Under the pieces are notes generated by a model. The model saw nothing but the letters and a program-made list of their open reading frames with translations, made no database searches and was not told where the DNA came from. Source: Eudorina sp. 2006-703-Eu-15 (taxonomy: Eukaryota > Chlorophyta > Chlorophyceae > Chlamydomonadales > Volvocaceae). From it: a DNA stretch of 64,000 nucleotides. Numbering within the stretch: the stretch's first letter is position 1; every line of letters begins with the position of its first letter. Position numbers and translations under genes: made by a program. The stretch spans positions 374,773 to 438,772 of the forward strand of contig BDSI01000081.1 of the NCBI GenBank assembly GCA_003117195.1, given 5' to 3'. Below are positions 43,210 through 54,700 of the stretch, piece by piece.

Positions 43210-46200
43210 CGGGGCCCGGCAGGAGCAGAATGGCGGCCGCGGCGGCGCGGCCGCAGCCGGCAACGGCCCGCGGGGCCCGGCGGCGGCGGCGGGGGCCGAG
43301 GCGGGCCCTGCCGCTGATCCCGACGGCGGACTGTGGGATGGGCCACGGCGGCGGTGGTTCGAACCCGACTGGCGGATGCTCCATGGGCCCCCACCTCCAC
43401 CTCCGTTTGCGCCGTTCCGGGCCAACAACCTCAGGGACAGGGACAGGGACAGGGAGGAGGAGCGGGGCGCGGAGGGCGCTGGCGCCGCCGCCGCTGACGA
43501 CGCGGCGGACGGGGGGCCCGGCGCTGCGGACCCTCTGCGGCCGCGCCTCCCGGCGCGCGTCGAGGCGCGCTTCGCAGCGCTCCGCGCCGCCGTCGGACAC
43601 GAGGCGGCGGCCGAGCCGGCGGGATGGGCACGGACGGAGGCGGCGGGCGGCGGCGGACGTGGCGTGGCGCCGCCGCCTCCGCCTCCGCCGCTGGGACTGG
43701 GCGGTGTCGGTCTGGGTCCGGGGCCGGCGGCGCGGCGCGTTTCACGTGTGCAGATGCGGCTGCAGGCCCGTCAGGAGATGAGGGCCATGATTGCGGCGGT
43801 GAGGGGCAACAGGGGCCGGGGGGCAGCGGCCGCCGCGGGCGCCGGCGCCGGCGGCAGCGCCGGCGGTGGGCAGCCTGCTGGCACGGCGGAGGCGGCGGAG
43901 GCGGGCGCCGCGCGTCCGGCGGCCGCAGAGCCCGCCGCGGGCACGCTGCGCGTCGTGCGCGAGGGCGACGACGGCGGCGGCGGCGGCAGGGTTGACGGAG
44001 GCGGTCGGGGCGGTTACGACGACGACGACGCCAACGACGCCTTGTTGCGATCCATCAGACAGAGGTTAGATGACTTGCGATATAGAGGGATCCCGATGCC
44101 GATGCCGCGGTGGCTGGAGGCCGGCCGTGACGTCATGGCGGACCTGGGCGTCGTACAGGACGTGGGTGAAGCCGAGGAGCTGGCGGAGGCGGCAGCGGAG
44201 GCGGACGCGGAGGCGCGGAGGCGGCCGTGGATGGTGTTAGCCCGGCGGCGGCAGCCGGGGCCCGCGGCGGCGGAAGCGGCGGCAGAGGCGGAGGAGCGGC
44301 GGGAGCCGGAGGCGGCAGGAGCGGGAGTGGCGGGCAGGGCTGGCCGCTTGGAGGTGGCGGCGGGGGGACCCGGGGCGGTGCGGCCGGCGGGGCCCGGGCC
44401 GATCGCCCACCACCGGGTAAGAGCGGGGGCGAGGTGTGTTGCCCTTCAGTCGCAGATGGCCGCTCGCGGACCACGTCCCCGCCCTAAGCTGCGGGAGTCA
44501 CCTATCTCGGTCCGCCGGCCGCCTCACCCCCCCTCCCTTTGTGAATAAAGACAGCGAGAAATCGCAAAACAATCACCGAGTGCGTAATAGTTGTCCGGGT
44601 GGCTGACGCCGCCGTCGCCGCCTCGCCGCCTCACCCCCCCCCCGCCCCCTCCCGGGTGTCAAGGAGCGACCCCCCAACAGTGCAGCCAAGCGCCGCCGAT
44701 CGGCCACCCCATCCTTCCCGAACATCTCCCCCCGCCCCCCGTCTGACTATGTCTACCAGTTTCCCATACTCCCCGCCCCCGCCCCGCCCCCTGATTGATC
44801 CCGGCGCCGTATCCCCATCGGACCTGTGCCCTGGCAGCCCCGCAGCTTCAAACTGTCTGCCCAACCTCCTCTGCCCTCACGTGTGGGGGCGGGGCGGGGC
44901 GGGGTATGTCTGGGTGGCTGTTTTCGTTTGTAACCCCCCGTGTGCCCCCTTCCGTGTATGTGTGTGTGCCGGTGGGGGGTGTCCCTGCCGCTCTCGCCCG
45001 ACGCAGGCGGCCCCCGGGTCCGAGAGGCCGGGGCGACGCGAGGACGCCGACAACCAGCAGCAGCCTGAAGGGCGGCAGCCACACCAACACCACCAACAAC
45101 AGCCACCCGCGGCGACGGCGGCGGCTGTAGCGGGCGCCGCGTCGGACACCGGCGGTAGCAGGCAGCCGCATGATGCTGCTGGTGCTGCTGGTGCTGCTGG
45201 TCGCCCCGACCCACAGTCCAGGGGGGAGGTGGAAGGGGGTGCGGCGAGGGGTCTGCTGCGGAGGCGGCGCACCCCCGTGCCGTCGACCCCGCAGCCGTTG
45301 CGGCTGGTGGAGGGGGCGGGCGGGCTCAGGCTCCGACTCGGATTGGGAACCGGACTGGCACATGGACTGAGACTGGGACTGGCGGAGCCGGCCGCCGCCG
45401 CCGCCGCCGCTGCCGAGACCGGCGGGGCCGCTGGCGGCCCTGTCGGTGGTCCCAACCCCAGCGGCAGCGCTGGCGGCACCCACCCCAGCCCCAGCGCTGG
45501 CGGGGCGAAGAGCGCGCGCAGGCAGGCAGCCCGGGTAGGCGGCGGCGGCGGCGGCGGCGCCACCAGCGGCAGCGGCACCACCAGCGGCAGCGGCCAAGCA
45601 GCGAGCGCCAGCAGCAGGGAGGGCGCCGCCGTGCTCGTCAGCGCCGCCAGCGCCGATGCCAGCACTGGCGCCGGCGCCGGCGGCTCGGGTGCGGCTGCCC
45701 TACCGCAGCCGCAGCCTCAGTCGGCAGCCCCGGACACCGACCCGCGGGGCCACCAACGGAACCCAACGGGGTCCCAGGGGTCGGCGCCCACACAGTCAAT
45801 CGTCCAGCAACTGCTGCTAATGCTGGGGGACCCGACCGCCGAGCCCGCCGGCGCCGCCGCCCCCGTGGCCGCCGCCATGGCCGGGACGGATGCCCCGACC
45901 GCGACCGCGACGGCAACGGCGACGGCGGCGGCGGCGGCGGCGCCTGCTCGCTCGGTGGCAGTCCTCGTCCGGAGCCCGGAGCCAGCAGTGGCAGGAGGTA
46001 AGCGCCGCACTTCACGGCGGCCACCGCCGCCGCTGCTGCCGGCGCCGCCACCTGCAGAGGAGCCCCAGCCGCCGCAGCCGCGGCAGCCGGACCAGAAGGA
46101 GGAACCGTCGTCGGGGGAGCGCCGGGGGGCCGGGGGTCCCCCGCCCCGGCGCGGAGGGTTGTTCTGGGTCGACGACGACGACGACGACGACGACCTGCCC

Positions 46201-49200
46201 TCCCTGGTCTCATCTTCGGAGTCGGAGTCGGAGTCGGGGTCGGAGACAGAGTCGGACTCGGACGGCGCACCGGGAGCCATGCAGTTGGGCATACACCTGC
46301 GCGGTGACGACGTCGCCGCGGATGCCGCGCGCGGCCCTGCCGCTCCCGCACCTGCACCCGCAGCCGCAGCCGCAGCCGGGGGCCGCCAGGGCAAGCGACG
46401 CGCCACCGAAGGGGCGACGCGAGGGCACGAGGAGCAGCAGCAGCAGCGGCAGCAGCAGGGAAGGGAACAGGAGGGGCGGGAGGCGGCGGTGGAGCGGCCC
46501 ACGTTGCCAGCACGGGCGGAGCCGGCGGCGGAGCCGCCTGCAGCGTCGCCGCTGAAGGCCCTGGGCCGGCCGCCACGATCCCCGGGGACTCGGCTGGTCC
46601 AGGGGCGGCCGGTGAGCACCCGGACGAGGGCCGGGGTCAATTCGGTGGCGTCTGGGGCAGCACAGCCATCAGGCGGGGGCGCCGCGGCGGCGGGGGCCGT
46701 CGGGGACGACAGGCGAGGGCGGCCTGGCGGCAGCGGCAGCGGCGCCGGCGCCGGCGGCAGCGGCGGCGGCAGCGGTGATGCCTCCGGGACCGCGGCGGCC
46801 GCCGCGGCCATAGGGACCGCGGCGGCGGCCATCGCCAGGCAGCTGCACGGCACCGAGCACTGGGTGCGGGTGGCGGAGCTGGCTCGGGCGCAGGCGGAGG
46901 CCATCGCCGCCACCGCCGCCGCCTTCGCGCGGGAGCGACCCGAGCCGCCGGGCCGAGAGCGGCCTTCCGAACTGCGGCAGCCCAGCGGCCCGGCAGGGCC
47001 TGCGGCCGCCGCCGCCGCCGCCGCCCTCAGTCCCGGGAGCAGGGCGCTGGACAAGGGCCCCTGCCAACCCGCGAGATGGGTGCACAGCGTCGTCTCGGGG
47101 GAGAGCAACCTGGGAGGCCAGCGCGCGGGGGCGGGCGTGGCGGCGGCGGCGGCGGCGGCGGAGGGCGGTGCGGCGGCGGGGACGGCGACCGCAGCGGCGG
47201 CGGCGCCGCCGCCGCCGCCGGCGCCACCGGCGCAGCCGCGGGTGGTGGTGCGGGTGCGGCGGCCGCAGGAGGGTCCATTTCTGCTGGGTGTCCGGCATAT
47301 CCTTCGAGGAACGATGCAGGTGAGGGCGGGCGCCGGGGGTTGGGGTTTCTGGGGTCGCTGATGCGCGGGCAGGGAAGCCGGGGTTGGGTCCCCGAGGAGG
47401 CGGCCGTGTGATGGATGTGATGAAGCCTCGGACGACGACGACGACGTCGACAGACGCGGGGTGATGCCCCGGACGACGGCACGTACTGCTCTGGCGACAA
47501 GGGCAAAAGGACCAAAGAGGTTCCCATGTCCCTCCCACGTTCCATGTTTTCTTACTAACTGAATATGCGTGTTTCTGTGCCCGTCTTTCCTGCGCGCCTC
47601 CCCAGGAGCTGGGGCAGGGGCAGGGGCAGAAGCGAGGGAGGTCCGGGGAGGGGCCCGAAGACGAGCCGCCGAGCAAGAAGACCGTCCGTGTCGTGCGCGC
47701 AGCGGCCGGGCCAGCAGCAGCACCACAAACACCGCCACCACCGCCGCCGCCGCCATTGCCAGCCGCAGCGGGCTCGCAAGCGCTGCCCCAGCAAGGTGCA
47801 GCGGCGGCTGCCGTCGGGCCCGGAACGCCGGGCGCCAACCCAACCAAAGTCGCAACCGCAACCGCAACCGCCAAGTCCAAGGCGGCGCCGTCTCAACCTG
47901 TGGACCTGCTCCACCTGGTGAAGAGCTACATGGACGAGGCGGCGCGTAGGCGGCGGCTCTGGGAGCAGCCGCAAACCCCTGGGTCGCAGCCGCAGTCGCA
48001 GCTGCAGTCGCAGGAAAAGGGTCCGGGGCCCCAGCGTGGCGTGGGCGGCACACGGGATGCGAAAGGCCCCCGGTCCCCGCAGCAGCATCCGCAGCCGCCG
48101 AAGCTCCAACAGCCGCAGCCGCAGCCCCAGCCACTGCTCCTGGCCGCCCTGGCAGATTGGCGCGATGTCAAGAGGGAACGAGACTCGGCCGTGGGGGCGA
48201 CAGGCGCGGCCGGAGGCGGCGCCACGCAGCGCAGCGGCGGCGGCGGCGCGGCGACGGCCGCGTCCGCGGGACCGCCGTCTGCGGGGCGGTCCCTCGCCGA
48301 CCCACGGGTCGCAGCGGGCCCCAGCGGAGCTGCGCAGCCTGGCGCAGTGCCCGGGTCCGTGGTCACGTCGGGGCCTGCCGTCCCGGAGTCGCTGCCGCTG
48401 GAACGACCCATGGGTCGATTGCGGCCGGCGGGAGCTGGGACGGCGGCTGCTGGGGCCGCTGAGGGCGGTGCGTCGGAGCCTCGGTCGGCTGGCCCCGCGG
48501 CGACAGGGGAGGCAGGCGCGTCGCTGTCCTCGCCCTCCTGGACCCGCAAGAGCAGTACAAGTGGTACGGCTTTCCAGTCAGGGCGGACTGCGCGGAGGGT
48601 TGTAAGAGCGGGTCCGGGGGGGCCCCTGGGGAATCGAGTGAGAGACGGCGACGGTGACGCCGAGCCGGACCCTGGCCCCCGGGCGGCCCAGCTCTCGGGT
48701 CAGGAAACGGCTGCTGCTGATGCCCCTGCTGATCCTGCCGCCCCGGCGGCGGTGGCGGCGGCGGCGGCGGGTGGTGGTCAGGCAGGCGGCGCTGGCCTCA
48801 TGCCGCCACCGCCGGCGCGCCCCCGCGGAGGCGATGAGCCGGCCCCGACCAAGGAGTCGGGGCGGGCGACGCGGGAGCGGGAGCGGGCCGCCGGCGGCAC
48901 CGGGGCAATCGCGGGGGGCGCAGCGGCAGAGGAGGCGGCAGGTGCGGAACGGACGGCAGCTGGGGACCCGGGGGCGGCGGCGGCGCCGACCCACGGGTCA
49001 CCGGAGCCGGCACCGGGGCTCGATCTGGATCTGAGCATCGTCACGGGATCTGACAAGAGGCCGCGGGGGCTCCGTACGGATTCGGATCTGGACGAGTGGG
49101 ATCGGGGCTGGCAGGCGCGGCTCCGGCGGCGGCGCCGCCTGCTGTCCGGCGCCGATGAGGATGGCGCCGCGGGGAAGCTGGCAGGCGCGGGGATGGGAGC

Positions 49201-49726
49201 GCAAGGGCCAATGGGCGGGCCGATGGAGGGGACTGCCGGCGGCAGCGGCAGCAGCAGCAGCGCGGCTGACGCGGCGGAGGCGCCGCAACGGTTCCTGCTG
49301 CCGCCGCTGCCGGCGGCTGCGACACAGCCCGTGGGCTCCAACGCTCTTGTCCCGGTGGACAGACCTCAGCAGCGGCCCCCAGCCCCGGCGCCGCAGTATC
49401 CCCGGCTGAATGCTGTGCAGGTGCTGCCGGCAGTCGTTCGCTGCGACACGAACGGCGCAGCAGCGGCCGCCGCCGCGGCCGCAGCCGCAGCCGCAGCCGC
49501 TGGCAGCAGCGGCAGCGGCGATCCGCAGGCCCATCCGGGTGGGGCTCGGCCGCCCATTGTGGTCCAGGTGGTGGTCCAGGTGGTTCACTCGGGGGAGCAG
49601 GCGCTGTCGGAGGCGGCGGTGGCGGCGGTCCGGCAACAGCTCGAGGAGGTGCTGGCGGGGCTGCGGCAGCAACCGGTGGAGCAGCACCAATACCAACAGG
49701 AGCAGGAGGAGCAGCAGGAGCAGTGA
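37133..49726 (+). CDS. RBR (RING-IBR-RING) E3 ubiquitin ligase with SIM-like motifs and giant disordered tail
   Basis: Exons 37133-37407, 37512-37657, 37786-38751, 39459-39561, 40147-40219, 40944-41024, 41271-41363, 42027-42295, 43012-44416, 45007-47319, 47606-49726 join in phase to 2,614 residues. RING1 begins CGICLEEH (C447, C450) and continues ACQHPYCRDC and CPQPDC; the IBR has CPNPAC (536-541), CHGC and LCARCRVVWH; RING2 is CPQCRNLVELAHGCNHITC (613-631), CKCGAEWCYKCG and TCSCRLWDD. C626 in HGCNH corresponds to the catalytic Cys that forms the ubiquitin thioester in RBR ligases. The N terminus has LVLDLVHDDDDDD (56-68) and VIVIDDDDEDD (129-139), each a hydrophobic core followed by an acidic run, as in SUMO-interacting motifs. 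After residue 680 the chain is Ala/Gly/Pro/Gln-rich with acidic runs (LFWVDDDDDDDDLPSL) and a basic KKTVRVVR stretch, possibly nuclear. Confidence is high to 44416; the last two exons might be a separate gene. Confidence 0.8.
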
Positions 49727-51388
49727 ACGTTGCAGGTCGCTGCGACTTGTTGGCAGATCCGCCAAGCCCCGGGAAAGGAAACTTGGCGCCATGGAAGCGG
49801 TGACCCGCTGGCCCTCGGTGATGGTGGGCGATGTGGGCCCAGGGCTGACTGGTGGCGGGGGCGGGTCGACCCATATCCCGCGGACGCCTCCACGCAGTGG
49901 AGGCTGATGGAGGCTGATGAGGGGGACATGGTCAGGAGGTGGGAGGGTCTTGAGGGCTTGGACGCCGAGGAAGTGGCGGTGTGGGGGGGGGTGCGGCGGG
50001 CGGGTGACGATCCCCGCGGCGGGGGCAGGCAGCTGGCAAGGCACGGGTCGTCCAAGGGGCGCCGCGGCGGCCACGTGGGGGCGCTGGAAGTGCTCCCGGC
50101 CGCCCCGGCTGCCCCTGGGGTCTGCCAGTTCTCTAGGCAAGGAGGAGGTTTCAGCTTGTCGGCTTCCATGGCGTGGTCATTCCTCATGTGCTGGAGTTCT
50201 GCCTTCTGCCCTGGTGGTGGTGGTAGTGAGGAGGTGCCTCACCGAACAGGGAGCGCACCACCGGCAACAACGCGGGAACCTGTCTGTCTGTCTGTTTGTC
50301 TATCAGGGTCGGTCTGTCGGTCGGTCGGTCGATGGGTGTGTCTAGAGTTATTCATTTCGCCTGTGCACCCAAATCAGAACCAGTCGGGGACCTGGGACCC
50401 ATCCGACGCCGCCTGTGGGGCACCTTGAGCCCCGAGCTGTGTAGGGCCCACAAGGACCGTACCGCCCTACATGCTGGAGGAGCATGGGGCGTCAGGACCC
50501 AGAGGCGAGCAGGACCTGCGGAGCCCTCGGCCTCGCGAAAGGCCAGGCAGTCCTTCCTTGCGATCGCGTCGGGCGGCCGATGGCTGTGACCGATGGCTGT
50601 TCGACACGCGCGAAGGCGTGTGTGTGCGATATCTCCCTCGGATACGGCTCGGGGGTGGCGTACCGTTAATTGGATGTACGGACTTGTAGTACAAAAAGAT
50701 TTCGTGACAGCAGTGATGCTGTAGTTGCAGGTGGGCTGCGGGGTGGGTTGCCTACACGTGGTGCTGTCCTTCGCGACGCCTTGCGGGTGCCTGGGGACGC
50801 CACGGGCCGCGACGCGCACCGGCAGACGCAGGCGGGCGGGCACACGCCGCCGCCGCCGCTGCCGCCAGCTGTCCGTGTCCGCAGTGCTGTGGCTGGCAGC
50901 AGTCAGGGGCCGGGCGAGGTCGGGGTCTGGTCGTCGGCACTGCCACCGTGCCACGTGGATTCAGGGTACGGGGGGTGGGGCGAGCAGCTCCCCCCCCCCC
51001 CGCCGCCTTGTGCGCGCCTTCGCAGCGTGTATACTGTTTCCTCGTTGACCTGCGTGCACCCCGCAGCCGCGGTGTCGTGGTGGGGCGTCCGCCGCTGGGG
51101 AGTACCGCCGCCGGGGGTGTGCGGCTGGTCTTGGGCCCCCCGGGGTGTTGGCTCGCAGCGTGGTGGTGCCGGGGGGGAGACGGGGCGCGGGTCGCATCGT
51201 TGATGGTTCCAATAAGATGGGTCTCATCGCTTTGTCGGGCGGGGGGGGGGGGCTCAGCTGCTTCCGCCGGGGTCCCTCCGGGTACCGACTGGGCAGCCAC
51301 CGAGCGTCCCTTCCGGGGTCCCCACCAACACTCAACACTCAATACGGTATGTTCTCTATGGGGTTACGAGCACCGGCGCATCCTTGTT

Positions 51389-51393
51389 TGTAA
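51389..51393 (+). terminator. possible polyadenylation word TGTAA
   Basis: First plus-strand TGTAA after the stop of the RBR gene at 49724-49726; a 3' UTR of about 1.65 kb would result. Confidence 0.35.
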
Positions 51394-53957
51394 CAGCAGG
51401 AGAACGCAGGTGCCCCCTGCTGCTGCTGCTGCTGCTCCAGCTGCTGGAGCCCACTGCGATGAGCAGTCGAGGCGCTCAGAGACCCCATGGGGCCGCCGCA
51501 ATTGGTCCGGATGGTTTGGTCCGAGTGGCCCTCCTCACACACCGTCCTCCCGCCCCGCCCCGCCCCGCCCCGCCCGCCCGCCCCCTCCCGCCCGCAGCCG
51601 CACCGCGGCACCCGCACCGGACCGGACCGCAAAGATCATATGACCTCTGCCACCTCGGCTCCACTGCCTCAGCTCTGCTGCCCCCCTCCCCCCTCCTCAG
51701 CCAAGGTGCCACCATACCGCCGAACCGCCGCAATCCGGGAACCAGCCCCGCTCGGCGCCCCGGCCAGCAGCCCCCCTCGTCCGTCCGTAGCCAGTGTCCT
51801 CTTCGCTCCTAATCCCCAGTCGCGTCCGCGACCCGGGCAACAGCGAGCCCCTCCCTACCTCCGCCCCTACAGGCAGCTGAGGCCCCTCCCTCCGCGGCCC
51901 GCCACCACCGCTCACGGGACACACCGGGCAGGCGGCGCGGCGCCCGGTCCGGTGCCGCCCGCAGGCGCCTGGCCGTCGAACCCCCACCACCTGAACTCAT
52001 CAGCGAGGGGGGGCCCTCCTCCCCCATCTCGAGCGCGACGCTCTCCAGGGTGGGGCCACGGGGGAGCCCTCGGGTGCCGCTCCGGACTTGCCCAGGTGGC
52101 GGATACCCCTCCCCCCCCCCCTCGGGCTTTTAGAGCACCCGTGTGAGTCGACTGAGGCCGCCCTACAAAGCCGCCCCACCCACAGTGCCGAGACGCCGCG
52201 CCCCCACTGACCAGTCAGGGCGGCGGTGGCGAGGTGGGCGCAACCTCGCCCGAGGAGATCCCCCCGGCGAGGGCCATGAGGCTCTCAGACCGCCCATACG
52301 CGGCGCGCCGCACCCAGGGCTGCGGGCTGAGGGGAGGGGGGGACGGGTGGATGGGAGGCCCATGTGGGCACCGTATTTCCTAACCGTAGCGGCCCCCGCC
52401 AGGTCCCCAGGGGCGGCCCCTCGGACCCCAACCCCCCGAGACAGGCAGCTGACCCACGCCACCCCATAACAAGGTGCGTCTCGACCGTCGTACGAGCTCC
52501 TCTCCAGCTTCTCATCCTGCCCCGCTACCGCCCCCGTCCGGAGGACGTCGTCGCAGCGGTGATGCACCCGGAAGGGCGGGAGACAGGGAGAGGGGGAGGC
52601 CGCGCCGGGCTGGTCCCTTCGCAGCCCGAGGCAACGAGATGCAGCAGAGATGCAATCCGACGAAACAAATGCATCATTGGTGGACACACGGGCATCATGA
52701 CCGGGTCGGGTCGGGTCGGGTCGGGTGGGACTGACGAGCACAACGTTTACGCGGGACAGCTGTACTGCTGTACGGTCATGACGCGCATCTACACCTTCGC
52801 GCAAACCTCCTGAGCACTGTAGGCCCCCCCCACCCCAACCTGATGCGGTCCACTGCACCCCAGTCCGTTCGAACGAACAACAATGGACACGAACACAACC
52901 GCCTGGCTCGGGGTCTTGGACGGGTCCGGGAGGGGGGTGGGGGGTGGGGGGGAAGCTCCAGGGAAGGGAACGCGTGGCACCACCTGTCTCCGCCTGCTGC
53001 CTGCCCACCCTCCCCGGAACGACCACGAGCGGCCCCACTTGTATACGAGCTCTACGGCTACGACGTGACATTGGCACCCAGCTAGCTAGCTAGGGCGACA
53101 GCGCCCGTGTGCACTTGACGCCCGACAAACCGCTCCGGAGCCGCACCACCGCACACCTCCCGGGCACGCTGCCTTCTCCCGACATCGTTTCCCACGAGGT
53201 CCGAAGCTGTACTGTGAATGGCCCCCACTCGCGGGCGGACACCCCGGCCGCTGCAACTCCAACGCCTGCAACCCACATCAAAGCGATCCTTCTCGGCGGC
53301 GGCCTCCCCCTGAATCTCCTGTACTCTTCCTTCGCCGCCGCCGCCGCAACCCCACTGCCTGGCTTCACCCGGGCCTGGATCCGCGCAGGCAGGCGCCACC
53401 CCCACACAAAGGACGACCTATCATCCCCCACCTGGCCCCTCCCATTGTCCCGCCTGTTCATCGCATGCAGTCCGTTCAAGGAGGGAGAGGGGCAACCGAC
53501 AGCCCTTAGAGCACAGTGGGACCCCTGCCCTCACGGCAACTGCACCTCACCTGCGCCACGTGACCCCCGGACCGCTGCCCCAACCCGCCCCCAGTGCCGT
53601 TGCTGCGCGCGCGGCTGGACACCCAGACAGCCCATCTGGTCGCAATCGGGCCCCCTGGACCCCTCCCGCCGGGCCCCCCGCATCGCACTCCAGGCCCTCA
53701 CCCGCCTCCAGCTGCACACGAGGGCCCTCCGCAGCGGGTCCCAGCCCGGCGCAACACGGCTCTTGTAGCGGCAGCAGCAGCAGCGGCAGCAGCAGCAGCA
53801 GCCCGGTGCTCCGTGTCGCCTGTCAGTCCGCAGGACCCGCACTGACACAGCCCCCCCCTCCGCCACCCGCTCCACTACGCTGGTTGCAACTGAAACCCTG
53901 AACCTGCTGGCTGACCTGCTGGCTCGGACTGGCGGACCGCCGAGTGGTACCCGACTG

Positions 53958-54040
53958 ACTGACTGACTGATCGACTGATCGACTGACTGACTGATTGATC
54001 AACTGACTCAAGGGCTGACAGACCGACAGACCGACGACCG
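53958..54040. repeat. (GACT/GACC)n tetranucleotide repeat
   Basis: Imperfect ACTG/ATCG/GACC tetranucleotides, intergenic. Confidence 0.8.
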
Positions 54041-54700
54041 ACGGGCGATGCCGTGTGTGCCAGATGGGCGCCCTCGTGCTCCCACCCCTCCGCCACGCAC
54101 GCATCACCCCCTCGACCTGTCCTGCCGGCGCCCCCCCCTTCTGCAAACCACCACCTCATAGCGGCGACCCCGCGTGCCATCCGGGCGTGGCGCGCTCCGC
54201 CGCACAGCGCAGTGCTGACGGTCAGCCAGCCCAGCGACCAGGACGAACCCGGGCGCCCAGCCAGCTAGCACGCGTTGACAAAGTGCTGGTGGTGCTGTGG
54301 TACTGATGGTAATGATGATGGTGGTGGTGGTGGTTGTGAGGATTGCCGTGCCGTGTGCGCCAGGCCAAGTACGTCACCACGGAGTCAGCTGCCAACCGCC
54401 AAACTACCCCAACTCTGCTAACTGGCTGCGTCTCTCAGCTCTGTCTTCGCCGCCGCGAGTGCGTGTCGAAGATCCGGCGGAGGGACGCAAAATGCACTGA
54501 TAAAACACAAACGGTCCGGAACGGGAAAAATCATCGCCACATATCTCGGTGGCAGCTACCACCGCCAGGCGCCGACTGGTGGTGGCGGTGGTGGTGCTTC
54601 TGCAGCTGCTACTGCTACTGCTGCAGGGTGCGGCCGTCTTGGAGATCATCTTTGAAACCCACATCGCCCGATTCCGGAAATGGGCCGCTCTCCACCGCCC

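Larger units (their letters stand above)
49727..54700. other. 3' UTR of the RBR gene and unassigned DNA
   Basis: I see no supportable gene. The TGTAA word at 51389-51393 may end the RBR transcript. Exon-like patches (50729-50925 +, with RGAVLRDALRVPGDATGRDA; 54364-54500 +, ending RKMH and TGA) could not be joined to anything. There are simple repeats near 50281-50335 (CTGT/CGGT), 52699-52728 (GGGTC), 53766-53805 (GCAGCA) and 53958-54040 (GACT). Confidence 0.4.

Noticed and set aside
44599..45006. Independent start of a second gene in the open frame upstream of 45007
   Set aside because: The ORF begins at a GTG and runs through a region with intron-like composition and a good 3' splice site; preferred reading is intron.
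49917..50428. Plus-strand ORFs after the RBR stop
   Set aside because: Gly/Arg-rich, no splice link to the gene and no motif; treated as 3' UTR.
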